DNA from: Verrucomicrobiota bacterium
Lineage (GTDB): Bacteria > Verrucomicrobiota > Verrucomicrobiia > Limisphaerales > UBA8199
Assembly: GCA_012517205.1 (NCBI GenBank)
Contig: JAAYVL010000111.1
Span: forward strand, 1 to 34,265
Reading direction: 5' to 3'
DNA length: 34,265 nt
In this document: positions 7,186 to 15,213 of the stretch, piece after piece
Layout of the letters: every line of letters begins with the position of its first letter
How positions within the stretch are numbered: the stretch's first letter is position 1
The notes under the pieces: model-generated
Told to the model about the DNA's origin: nothing
The model's input: only the letters and a program-made list of their open reading frames with translations
The model's database searches: none
Program-made: the position numbers and the translations under genes

Positions 7186-8382
7186 TCAGGAACCCGGGTC
7201 TAATTCAAGGCCAAGCGCGTCGAGCGCCGCCTGCAGTTGATCAAGGTCCGCCGGCGTGTGGGCGGCGGTCACGGTCAGGCGAAGGCGCGCGGCGCCGCGC
7301 GCGACCGTCGGATAACGGATGGCCGGGAGAAAAATCTCCCGCGCGCGCAGCGCGTCAGCGATCGCCAACGCCCGCGCTTCATCGCCGATCCGAATCGGGA
7401 TAATGGCGCTCCGGTCCGTGGGCGCGCGGGCGGGGGCCGCCGGCAGGAGGCGGGCGACATTCTGCCACAGCCTGGCCCGGCGCTCCTCGCCGGTGCGCGA
7501 TTGCGCCAGGCGCACGCCCGCGGCGGCAGCCGCGACGGCGGCAGGCACCGGCGCGGTCGAAAAGAGGAAGGGCCGGGCGCGGTTAATCAAACAATCCACC
7601 AGGGCCCGGGAGCCGCAGAGGTAGCCCCCGGCCGCCCCCATGGCCTTGCCTAGCGTGCCCATCTGGACTTCGATGCGCTCGCTGACGCCGAGCGCCGCCG
7701 CCAGGCCGCGGCCCCGCGCGCCGTAAAGCCCCACGGCATGCGCTTCGTCCACCATCAGCCACGCGCCGTATCGCTCCTTCAAGGCAGCCAGCTCCCGCAG
7801 CGGCGCGTGATCGCCATCCATCGAGAAGACGCTCTCGGTGACCACCAGCGCGCGCGCCTTGCGGGCCGAGGCCTGCGCGCGAACCCATTTGAGCCGCGCT
7901 TCCAGGCTGTCCAGATCGTTGTGGTTAAACACCCGGAGCTTCGCGCCGCAAAGCCGGGCGGCATCCACGATGCTGGCATGCACCCGCTGGTCGAGGATGA
8001 CGAAGTCCCCCCGGCCCAGCAGCGCGCCCAGGGCGCCGAGGGCGCTGGCGTAGCCGGAAGAAAAGCTCAAGGCCGCCTCCACGCCCTTGAAGGCCGCCAG
8101 CGCCTCGTCCAGCGCGTGATGAGGCGCCAGCGAACCACAGACCAGGCGCGACGCCCCGGCGCCCGCGCCATATTGCTCGACGGCGCGAATGGCCGCCTCC
8201 CGCACCGCGGGGTCATTGGCCAGACCCAGGTAATCGTTCGAGGCGAAGTTCAGCAGAGTCTGGCCGCCGATCCGGAGGCGGGGCGATTGGGGCGTCTCCA
8301 CCCGGCGCAACTCGCGCCACAGCCCATCCGCGCGCAGCGCCGCGAGCCGGCGGGCCATTTCCCCGTCAAAATCGTTCATCAT
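7186..8382 (-). CDS. bioF: 8-amino-7-oxononanoate synthase
   Basis: PLP enzyme joining pimeloyl thioester and alanine, first step of biotin ring formation. From ATG 8382 the product is 398 residues, close to the family length. Visible motifs: NFASNDYLGLAN (about 45-56), GAGASRLVCGS, the PLP-contacting VDEAHAVGLYG (about 211-221), and MGTLGKAMGAAGGYLCG with Schiff-base Lys246. A run of G residues lies about seven bases before ATG 8382 (ATG 8379 directly follows as an alternative). The open frame extends upstream to 8547, but that part is unlike BioF and overlaps the end of the amidohydrolase gene, so I exclude it. No bioB, bioC, bioD or bioH is in the window. Confidence 0.92.
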   Translation of the reverse strand: MMNDFDGEMARRLAALRADGLWRELRRVETPQSPRLRIGGQTLLNFASNDYLGLANDPAVREAAIRAVEQYGAGAGASRLVCGSLAPHHALDEALAAFKGVEAALSFSSGYASALGALGALLGRGDFVILDQRVHASIVDAARLCGAKLRVFNHNDLDSLEARLKWVRAQASARKARALVVTESVFSMDGDHAPLRELAALKERYGAWLMVDEAHAVGLYGARGRGLAAALGVSERIEVQMGTLGKAMGAAGGYLCGSRALVDCLINRARPFLFSTAPVPAAVAAAAAGVRLAQSRTGEERRARLWQNVARLLPAAPARAPTDRSAIIPIRIGDEARALAIADALRAREIFLPAIRYPTVARGAARLRLTVTAAHTPADLDQLQAALDALGLELDPGS

Positions 8383-8509
8383 CGCAAAGCCCCCCGTTGC
8401 CGGGCCGCCGGCGTGCTTCCCGCCGCGGAGGAAACCGGCAAGCGCCCCGGCTGGCGGACGTTGCCGGCCGGCGTTTCGCCGCGCAGCTCCAGGATTCCGC
8501 AACGCCCCA

Positions 8510-9847
8510 TCAGTCGGAAGACGGTGCGATGGCCCACTGCCCGTCAATCATGCTGGCGCTCACCGCTCCCTCATGATGCAGCACCCCTTCATAGGCATCC
8601 GCTGTTTTCCCGGCAAACGGCAGCGCCACGAGATCCGCCCCGGCTCCTTCCCCCAGTTCCCCCAGTTGCCCCTCCATTCCCAGGGCGCGGGCGCCGTTCA
8701 CCGTGGCCATGCGCAAAATCCGGCGCGCCGAAAGCCCGGGCGCGCTCCGCGCCAGCGCGCGCATTTCCGCGAACAGGCTTAACTCCACCCGTTCGCGCCG
8801 GGCCTGGTAAACGCTGGCCAGGCTGTCGGTGCCCAGGCAGACATTGACGCCCGCCCGCAGCAGGCGCCGCCACGGAAACGGGTCATGGCGGAAGTAGTCA
8901 TGACTGCGCGGGCAATGCACCACCGGCACCCGGTGCCGCGCCAGCAGCGCCACGTCGGGCCGCGCCAGGTAGTTCGCATGCACGACCAGCAACCGCTCGC
9001 TGAGCGCGCCGCAGCGGTGCAGATGCCGCACGGGCGAGCCCCGGCCGCAGTCCGACATGTCGCGCCCGCTGCGCCGGAGCCAGTCGTACAGCTCGCCCCG
9101 CCCCCGCGCGAACATTTCATATTCCGGCGCGGATTCCGCCACGTGCATCGTCAGGCGCCAGTTGCGCCGGCGCGCCGCGCGGACGCTCAGCCGGATCAAC
9201 TCGGGCACGGTGGAGTAGGGCGCATGGGGCGAAAGGCCGACGCGGCAGCGGCGATGCCGCAGCACGCCCAGCCGGGCGGCGGCCTCCCGCACCACGGCGC
9301 GCGGTTGCGCCGCGCCCTTGATGCCGATCAGCTCCAGAAAGGAAAAAACGCGCAGCGGCGTCGCCGCCCAGGCCTCCGGCAGCAGTTGCGGCACCGCCTC
9401 GATGTCGGCCACGGTCGTCGTGCCGGTGCGCAGCAGCATTTGCGCGCCCGCCTGCCAGGACGCCGCGTAATCCGCGAGGCTCCAGCCGGACTTGGTTTCG
9501 GTGATCAGCTTCAGCCAGTCGCTGAACCCCCGGGGGGGCGGCAACTGGCCGGCCATGTGGGTGTAATCCAGGTGCGCGTGCGCGTTGACGAGGCCGGGCA
9601 GGAGCGCCACTTCGCCCAGGTCCGCAACCTGTCCGGGCTTCGCCGCCCGCAGGTCGCGCCAGCGGCCCACCGCGGCGATCCGCCGCCCGGAAATCAGCAC
9701 CGCGCCATCAGCCAGCGGCGGCCGGGCCACGGGCAGGACGACGCGCGCGCGCAGCAGCAGGGAGCCGGGGCGCGCCTCACGCCCGGGCCGCGGGCGGGCG
9801 TGGCGGCGGCGCTTGCGTTCCGCCGTCTTCCATCCGCCGGCCCTCAC
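8510..9847 (-). CDS. Amidohydrolase of the TRZ/ATZ deaminase-chlorohydrolase type
   Basis: A 445-residue metal-dependent hydrolase. The metal ligands are visible: the NAHAHLDYTH strand (HxH), HVAES, HANYL and the late LGTDSLAS aspartate; SPHAPYS is also typical. The family includes cytosine, guanine, S-adenosylhomocysteine and aminofutalosine deaminases. The ELYDWLRRSGRDMSD and HCPRSHDYFRHDPFPW strings recall, from memory, bacterial proteins annotated as 6-aminofutalosine deaminase (menaquinone futalosine pathway), but no other pathway gene is here, so the substrate stays open. The start is a GTG with GGAGAGG about nine bases upstream; the first 30 residues are basic and poorly conserved. It lies 24 bases after hpf and upstream of bioF in a same-strand run. 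Confidence 0.82.
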   Translation of the reverse strand: MRAGGWKTAERKRRRHARPRPGREARPGSLLLRARVVLPVARPPLADGAVLISGRRIAAVGRWRDLRAAKPGQVADLGEVALLPGLVNAHAHLDYTHMAGQLPPPRGFSDWLKLITETKSGWSLADYAASWQAGAQMLLRTGTTTVADIEAVPQLLPEAWAATPLRVFSFLELIGIKGAAQPRAVVREAAARLGVLRHRRCRVGLSPHAPYSTVPELIRLSVRAARRRNWRLTMHVAESAPEYEMFARGRGELYDWLRRSGRDMSDCGRGSPVRHLHRCGALSERLLVVHANYLARPDVALLARHRVPVVHCPRSHDYFRHDPFPWRRLLRAGVNVCLGTDSLASVYQARRERVELSLFAEMRALARSAPGLSARRILRMATVNGARALGMEGQLGELGEGAGADLVALPFAGKTADAYEGVLHHEGAVSASMIDGQWAIAPSSD

Positions 9848-9871
9848 CGCGCGTTTCCTCTCCGCGTGAAC

Positions 9872-10225
9872 TCAGAACCCGGTGTCCTGGCGCAGGCGCT
9901 TGCCGCGCTCCGCCACCCGGTGTTTGCGGGCCTTGTATTTATTATGCCGCTTGCGGATTTGTTGCTCGATCTTTTTGACGACGAGGTCAATCGCCGCGTA
10001 GAGGTCGCCCTGGGTGTCTTCCGCGAACAGATCGGGGCCGGGCACTTCCAAACGCACCGAACAGGAGAACTGCCGTTCGGGGGCCTTGGTCTTGTCATGC
10101 GCGAGCGTCACGCGCGCGTTAATGGCAAACCGGTCAAGACGCGCCAATTTGTCCACCCGATTGACAATGTGCGCCTCGATGGCCCGGGTCAAAGTCAGGT
10201 TATGCGTCGAAAGGATCAAGTTCAT
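9872..10225 (-). CDS. hpf: Ribosome hibernation promoting factor (short HPF/RaiA family)
   Basis: A 117-residue protein with the S30AE/HPF fold: LSTHNLTLTRAIEAHIVNRV, then VRLEVPGPDLFAEDTQGDLYAAIDLVVKKIEQQIRKRHNKYK. These proteins bind the 30S subunit and inactivate ribosomes in stationary phase or stress. The length fits the short form; no C-terminal dimerisation domain of long HPF is present. A GGGGG run sits directly before the ATG. It is the first gene of the minus-strand run hpf - amidohydrolase - bioF - bioA and is divergent from parA. Confidence 0.9.
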   Translation of the reverse strand: MNLILSTHNLTLTRAIEAHIVNRVDKLARLDRFAINARVTLAHDKTKAPERQFSCSVRLEVPGPDLFAEDTQGDLYAAIDLVVKKIEQQIRKRHNKYKARKHRVAERGKRLRQDTGF

Positions 10226-10352
10226 GCCCCCTACAATGCCGCCCCCCGGAAATAAAATCCAGCGAAACTATTTTCCGCCCCGCTCCCCGGGGAAACACCC
10301 CCGCCGCGCGCGCGGGCTTGAATCCACGCCCGCTTTCCGCTAAACCGTTCGC

Positions 10353-11174
10353 GTGCCAACCAAAGTTATCGCCGTCGCCAACCAGAAAGGCGGCGTCGGC
10401 AAGACGACCACCGCGGTCAACCTGGCCGCTTGTGTCGCCGCGGTCGGCCGGCGCGTGCTCCTCTTCGACCTGGATCCGCAGGCCAACGCAACCAGCGGAG
10501 TGGGGCTGGAGAAAACGCCCGGCGCCAGCGCCTATCTCGCGCTGCTGGGGCAGGGCCGCTTGCAGGACAAGGTTCGCAACACGGCGTTCGCCCGCCTGGC
10601 GGTCATCCCCGGGGAGGTGGATCTGTGCGGGGCGGACCTCGAACTGGCGCGCGCGGACAACCACCTGCAGCGCGTTCGGCTGGCGCTGCAACCCCTCCGC
10701 GAGGAGCGGCGCTTCGACGTGATCTTCGTGGATTGCCCGCCTTCCCTGGGCGTGCTCACGCTCAATGCCCTGGCCGCCGCCGACGGCGTGCTCGTGCCGC
10801 TCCAATGCGAATACTACGCCCTCGAGGGCCTCTCCATGCTCAATCGCATCATGACCCAGTTGCACGACACGGGCGTCAATCCCCGGCTGGAGCTGACGGG
10901 AGTGGTGATGACCATGTACGACAGCCGCACCAAACTTTCCCAACAGGTCGTCGGGGAAGTGCGCCAGCATTTCGGCGAGCGGGTCTTTGAGACCCTGATC
11001 CCGCGCAGCACGCGCCTGGCGGAGGCCCCGAGCTACGGCCAGCCCATTATTCACTACGACAAATACAGCGCCGGCTCCGCGGCTTATGAATTGCTGGCCC
11101 AGGAATTCCTGGCGCGGCTGGCGCAAGACCGCGAACCCCGGCAACCCGGCCCGCCGCGTTCCGAAAACCAATAA
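10353..11174 (+). CDS. parA: ParA/Soj-family ATPase
   Basis: A 273-residue deviant-Walker ATPase. The Walker A is KGGVGKTT (residues 12-19) with the signature first lysine; the A' string LLFDLDPQANAT and the Walker B VIFVDCPPSLGVL follow. The arrangement, length and ending (SYGQPIIHYDKYSAGSAAY) match chromosomal Soj/ParA, which positions origins with ParB on parS sites. The start is GTG at 10353. No parB/spo0J lies beside it; the next gene is an oxidoreductase 34 bases later. Plasmid-type ParA proteins usually carry an N-terminal DNA-binding extension that is absent here. Confidence 0.9.
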   Translation: MPTKVIAVANQKGGVGKTTTAVNLAACVAAVGRRVLLFDLDPQANATSGVGLEKTPGASAYLALLGQGRLQDKVRNTAFARLAVIPGEVDLCGADLELARADNHLQRVRLALQPLREERRFDVIFVDCPPSLGVLTLNALAAADGVLVPLQCEYYALEGLSMLNRIMTQLHDTGVNPRLELTGVVMTMYDSRTKLSQQVVGEVRQHFGERVFETLIPRSTRLAEAPSYGQPIIHYDKYSAGSAAYELLAQEFLARLAQDREPRQPGPPRSENQ

Positions 11175-11208
11175 ACAACTCCACCCGGCCGGGAGCAAAC
11201 CTGATAAT

Positions 11209-12270
11209 ATGAGCAACAAAGTTAAATGGGGAGTAATCGGTTGCGGCGGCATTGCGGCCCGGCGCACCATCCCCGAACTCAAAAAACTGGCCGCTAACGC
11301 GGAGCTGGTCTCCGTGATGGACACCAACGCGGCGCGCGCCCGGGAAGTCGCCGCCCAATTCGGCGTGCCGCACGCCTGCGCCACCGAGGCGGAACTGCTC
11401 GCCCAGGACGTGCAGGCCGTGTATATCGCCTCGCCCCCCAACGCCCATTGCCGCCAAACCGTGCAGGCCGCCCGGGCGGGAAAGCATATCCTGTGCGAAA
11501 AACCCATCGCCGTCTCCGTGGCGGAGGTGGACCAGATGGAAGCCGCCTGCGCGCAAGCCGGCGTGAAGTTCATGCTCGCCTGGTGCATGCGGCAAAACGT
11601 CTATCACCAGCAGGCGCGCGAACTGGTGCAATCCGGCGCGCTGGGCCGAATGGTGATGGGCCGCGCGCAGTTGACCTGCTGGTATCCGCCCATTCCCGGC
11701 GCCTGGCGGCAGGACATCGCCCTCAGCCACGGTGGCGCGTTGCTGGACATGGGCACCCATTGCCTCGACCTCCTGGAATGGATTTTCGGCTCGCCCATCA
11801 TCGAGGTGACCGGCTTTACCGACCTGCTCATCCACGCATACGCCACGCCCATCGAAGACACCGCGACCATCCTGGTCCGCTTCCGCAATGGCGCCCACGG
11901 TATCATTGATAACTATTTCAATATCCCGGACGCCGCCGCGCAAAACGCGCTGGAACTCTTCGGCACCAAGGGCTCGATCATTGCCCGCGGCACCATCGGC
12001 CAGGAGCCGACCGGCCAGATGTTCAGCATCCTGCAGGCCCAGGAAACCGGCTACGACGCCGCCCAAACGCGCGATTCCCAGCCCAACCGCCGGGAATACA
12101 AGCTGGAAGGCCGCGGCATCTACGGGCAGATGATCACGCTGTTCTCCGACTGCATCCTGCAAGACCGTCCGCCCCCGGCTTCGCTGGCCGACGGCCGCCA
12201 TTCGGTCAAGGTCGTCAATGCCATCTACCAGGCCGCCCGCGAACGGCGCGTAGTCGAGGTCGCCGCCTGA
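11209..12270 (+). CDS. Gfo/Idh/MocA-family NAD(P)-dependent oxidoreductase
   Basis: A 353-residue protein with an N-terminal Rossmann fold (WGVIGCGGIAARRTIPEL), the family's CEKPIAVSVAEVDQM string, in which Lys is the usual catalytic residue, and the GGALLDMGTHCLDLLEWIFG segment that provides the second-domain His. Relatives oxidise or epimerise sugars, inositols and sugar nucleotides; the substrate is unknown here. I start at ATG 11209, where the Rossmann strand begins six residues in; GGGAG lies 13 bases upstream. It follows parA by 34 bases, though no functional link is evident. A strong hairpin lies 12 bases after the stop. Confidence 0.87.
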   Translation: MSNKVKWGVIGCGGIAARRTIPELKKLAANAELVSVMDTNAARAREVAAQFGVPHACATEAELLAQDVQAVYIASPPNAHCRQTVQAARAGKHILCEKPIAVSVAEVDQMEAACAQAGVKFMLAWCMRQNVYHQQARELVQSGALGRMVMGRAQLTCWYPPIPGAWRQDIALSHGGALLDMGTHCLDLLEWIFGSPIIEVTGFTDLLIHAYATPIEDTATILVRFRNGAHGIIDNYFNIPDAAAQNALELFGTKGSIIARGTIGQEPTGQMFSILQAQETGYDAAQTRDSQPNRREYKLEGRGIYGQMITLFSDCILQDRPPPASLADGRHSVKVVNAIYQAARERRVVEVAA

Positions 12271-12282
12271 CAACGGCATCCG

Positions 12283-12310
12283 GCCTTGACCCGCAAAAGC
12301 GGGCCAAGGC
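12283..12310 (+). terminator. Hairpin after the oxidoreductase gene, possible terminator
   Basis: GCCTTG and CCCGC pair with GCGGG and CAAGGC around an AAAA loop, with one A-C mismatch: 11 base pairs in all. It starts 12 bases after the oxidoreductase stop. No T-run follows, so termination is inferred from position and stem strength only. Confidence 0.4.
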
Positions 12311-12543
12311 AGCCAGCCAACATCAGTCGCAGGGATTCCGGAGGGGGGCGATCCGCGTCGCCCATCCACTTCCTCCGATCCGGCTTCCGGGCGGGTTCGG
12401 CTGCCCGTTATAGCGGTTTCCCGGTTAACGGCTCAGCGCAGCAGGGTCTGCCCATAGATTTCCCAGCGGCGATCCTCACCGATCCGCTATACGGACCCCG
12501 TTTAGCACCCAATTCCGCCTTTGCCAAAATCGCTCAAGGCGCT

Positions 12544-12705
12544 CATTTTACCGTCCCAAAGAGCCGTGTACAAGGGGTGTACAACGGATGCTCACCGGAT
12601 GTACAAGGATTTTTCAGCTGTTCATCCGGTGAGCATCCGTTGTACACCCCTTGTACACGGCGTATTGATAGCCACCCTGAAGCCTGTAAGTGGCTTAAAA
12701 TACGG
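12544..12705. repeat. Palindromic intergenic element, copy 1 (perfect 39-bp inverted repeat)
   Basis: The core at 12563-12661 (99 bases) has arms 12563-12601 and 12623-12661 that are exact reverse complements over 39 bases, with a 21-base loop. The left half carries three TGTACAA heptamers. A second copy lies at 22244-22424. Similarity continues beyond the core in both: CATTT-(T/A)-(A/T)-CCG begins exactly 19 bases before each core; GATAGC is five bases after it, AGCCTG eight bases further on, and TAAAAT-(A/T)-CGG closes the element. Both lie between plus-strand genes. The rest of the 701-base gap (12271-12971) holds the hairpin at 12283-12310 and the palindrome at 12772-12788; I see no gene in it. 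Candidate roles are a REP/MITE-like non-autonomous mobile element or an RNA regulatory structure. Confidence 0.85.
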
Positions 12706-12771
12706 AGGTTTTTGTGAGGACGGGACTTGATGATGGAGGTGCGAGGGCTGAAGCAGGGTTTTATCGCAAAG

Positions 12772-12788
12772 TGTCCAATAATTGGACA
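12772..12788. promoter_or_regulatory. 17-bp perfect palindrome upstream of ppk, candidate operator
   Basis: TGTCCAATAATTGGACA consists of two 8-base arms around a central A. It lies about 185 bases upstream of the ppk start in an otherwise empty stretch. Its size and symmetry fit a binding site for a dimeric regulator, but no regulator can be named and no clear promoter was identified beside it. Confidence 0.4.
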
Positions 12789-12971
12789 GTTTGGGGAGGT
12801 GTCTTGGAGCGCGGGTCGGGGGCGTCTGGTTGAGCGTTAAGGGGAGGATAAGCGTTCTTGTGGAGCTTTGCTCCCCGGTGCCTTGAAATGGAGGAGGGCA
12901 CGGGGGTTCGCTCTTTCCGTTTGGGGGTGCCGGACGATTTGTGGCTTTCCAAGTAGCGGGAGGCGATTACC

Positions 12972-15155
12972 TTGTTGGCCGCAGTGAATGCCAACGCTCA
13001 GGCAAAAACGTTCGGCCCGGCAGACTTCCTCAACCGGGAGTTAAGCTGGCTGGAGTTCAATCATCGCGTGCTGGAGGAGGCGCTGGACGCGCAGAACCCG
13101 CTGCTGGAGCGGGTGAAGTTCTTTTGCATTGTCAGCTCGAACCTGGATGAGTTCTTCGAGGTGCGGGTGGCAAGCCTCAAGCAGCAGGTCGAGAGCGTGG
13201 TGGTGGAGCGTTCGGTGGACGGGTTGACGGCGAGCGAAACGTTCCGGGCGATCGTCAAACGGGTGCGGCGGATGGTGGCGGAGCAATATGCCTGCTGGCG
13301 CGAGGAATTGGCCCCGGCACTGACGGCCAGCGGCATCCGCCTGCTGGAGCTGGCGGAGCTGGAGCCGGCTGACCGGGCGTGGGTGCGGGAGTATTACCGG
13401 ACGCAAGCGCATCCGGTGCTGACCCCGCTGGCAGTTGACCTGACCCATCCATTTCCGCAGGTGCTCAACAAGTCGCTCAATCTGATTGTGCGGCTGGTGA
13501 AGGCGCAGAACGGGGCGGAGCGCGAGCACATGGCCGTGGTGCAGATTCCGGCCATCCTGCCGCGCGTGGTGCGGCTGCCGCGCGCGGACGGGCGCCAGGA
13601 TTATGTTTACCTGGATCGGCTGATCGGGCATTACCTGGCGGACTTGTTTCCGGGCACCCGGCTGCTCGGTTACTGGCCTTTCCGCGTCACGCGCAACAGC
13701 GAGCTGTATATTGACCAGGAGGAGACGGCCAACCTGCTCCGGGCCGTCGAGAACGAGCTGCATAAGCGGCGCAAGGAGGACGCCGTGCGGCTGGAAATAG
13801 ACGCCCACTGCCCGGCGGCCATCCGCGAAACCCTGCTGCGGACGTTGCGCCTGACCGAGGAGGATCTTTACCTGGTGGATGGCCCGTTGAACCCGACGCG
13901 CCTGATGGCGCTGGCCGAAGGGGATCATTCCCCCGAGTTGCGCGACCCGCCGTTCGTGGCGCCGGTGGCGGCGGGGTTGCGCCGGCGGACCGATTTGTTC
14001 GCGGCCATTCGGGAGCGGGACCTCCTGGTGCATCACCCCTACGACAGCTTTGACAGCGTCGTGGAGTTTTTGCAGCAGGCGGCGGCGGACCCCGATGTGC
14101 TGGCCATCAAGCAGACGCTCTACCGCACGGGCGGCGACCCGCGCATCATCGGCGCGCTGGAGAGCGCCGTTCGCCATAATAAGCAGGTGACGGCGGTGGT
14201 GGAATTGCGCGCCCGCTTCGACGAGGCCAACAACATCCACTGGGCGCGGCAGCTTGACGAGGCCGGGGTGCATGTGGTGTACGGGCTGGTGGGCTATAAG
14301 ATTCACGCCAAGATCAGCCTGGTCGTGCGGCGCGAGGGGCTCAATATCCGCCGCTACGTGCACCTGGCCACGGGCAATTACAATCCGACCACGGCGAAGA
14401 TTTATACCGACCTGGGCCTGTTCACCTGCCGCCCGGACTTTGGCGAGGACGCCACCAATGTTTTCAATTTGCTGACGGGCATCTGCCAGTTCCAGGCGCA
14501 GCGCAAGCTGGTGGTGGCGCCGTTCGATTTGCATGAGCGTCTGCTGGCGCTGGTCGAGCGGGAGGCGCGTCACGCCCGCCAGGGTCTGCCGGCGCGCATC
14601 ATCCTGAAGATGAACTCGCTGGCGGAGCCGCAGGCGATCGCGGCCTTGTACCGGGCGTCGCAGGCGGGGGTGAAGATTGACCTGATTGTGCGCGGCATTT
14701 GCTGCCTGCGCCCCGGGGTTCCGGGGCTCAGCGAGAACATCACCGTGCGGAGCATTGTGGACCGGTTCCTGGAGCACAGCCGCATCTTTTATTTTGAGAA
14801 CGCCTGCCAGCCGCAGGTGTTCATCAGCAGCGCCGACTGGCTGCCGCGCAACTTCTTCCGGCGCATCGAACTGGCCATTCCCGTGGAGGACGGCGTGCTG
14901 CGCGAGCGGCTCATCCACGAGGTGCTGGCGGTCTCCCTTGCCGATACGGTCAAAGCCCGCGCATTGTGCGCCGATGGTTCCTATCACCGCGTGCGGATGG
15001 CTTCGGGCGCGGCGGCCGTCCGCAGCCAGGCCCGGTTTATCGCGCTGGCCGCCGGGGAGGATCCGGCGGCCCGTCCGTCGGCGAAAGGCAAGCCTCGTTA
15101 TCCCCGCGTGACGCTGGCCCCGCCGCCCTTTGCGCCGCGGCGGCAAAAGAAATGA
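12972..15155 (+). CDS. ppk: Polyphosphate kinase 1
   Basis: Reversibly makes inorganic polyphosphate from ATP. The 727-residue protein spans the full PPK1 architecture: an N-terminal helical domain starting FLNRELSWLEFNHRVLEEA, the head domain, and two phospholipase-D-like catalytic domains. The autophosphorylated histidine is His445 in GYKIHAKISLVVRRE (E. coli His435). The second conserved histidine is His602 in FLEHSRIFYF (E. coli His592). ISSADWLPRNFFRRIE completes the second PLD domain. GGGAGG ends eight bases before TTG 12972, which decides that start; TTG 12975 and GTG 12984 are alternatives. It is followed on the same strand by anmK, 58 bases after its stop. Confidence 0.95.
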   Translation: MLAAVNANAQAKTFGPADFLNRELSWLEFNHRVLEEALDAQNPLLERVKFFCIVSSNLDEFFEVRVASLKQQVESVVVERSVDGLTASETFRAIVKRVRRMVAEQYACWREELAPALTASGIRLLELAELEPADRAWVREYYRTQAHPVLTPLAVDLTHPFPQVLNKSLNLIVRLVKAQNGAEREHMAVVQIPAILPRVVRLPRADGRQDYVYLDRLIGHYLADLFPGTRLLGYWPFRVTRNSELYIDQEETANLLRAVENELHKRRKEDAVRLEIDAHCPAAIRETLLRTLRLTEEDLYLVDGPLNPTRLMALAEGDHSPELRDPPFVAPVAAGLRRRTDLFAAIRERDLLVHHPYDSFDSVVEFLQQAAADPDVLAIKQTLYRTGGDPRIIGALESAVRHNKQVTAVVELRARFDEANNIHWARQLDEAGVHVVYGLVGYKIHAKISLVVRREGLNIRRYVHLATGNYNPTTAKIYTDLGLFTCRPDFGEDATNVFNLLTGICQFQAQRKLVVAPFDLHERLLALVEREARHARQGLPARIILKMNSLAEPQAIAALYRASQAGVKIDLIVRGICCLRPGVPGLSENITVRSIVDRFLEHSRIFYFENACQPQVFISSADWLPRNFFRRIELAIPVEDGVLRERLIHEVLAVSLADTVKARALCADGSYHRVRMASGAAAVRSQARFIALAAGEDPAARPSAKGKPRYPRVTLAPPPFAPRRQKK

Positions 15156-15213
15156 ACCCGGCGCGCGCGCAGCAGTCCCGGCGGGCATGGGCGGCCCGCC
15201 CGACCTTCGGCCG

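Noticed and set aside
12286-12717. A 143-codon open frame across palindromic copy 1, with a segment resembling one in copy 2 (RVQGVYNGCSPDVQGFF versus RVQGVYIGCTTDEQGIF)
   Set aside because: The shared frame comes from the repeat. Most differences between the two copies in this frame change the amino acid (about nine of eleven codons), which is not what a selected protein would show, and the sequence outside the repeat is unrelated.
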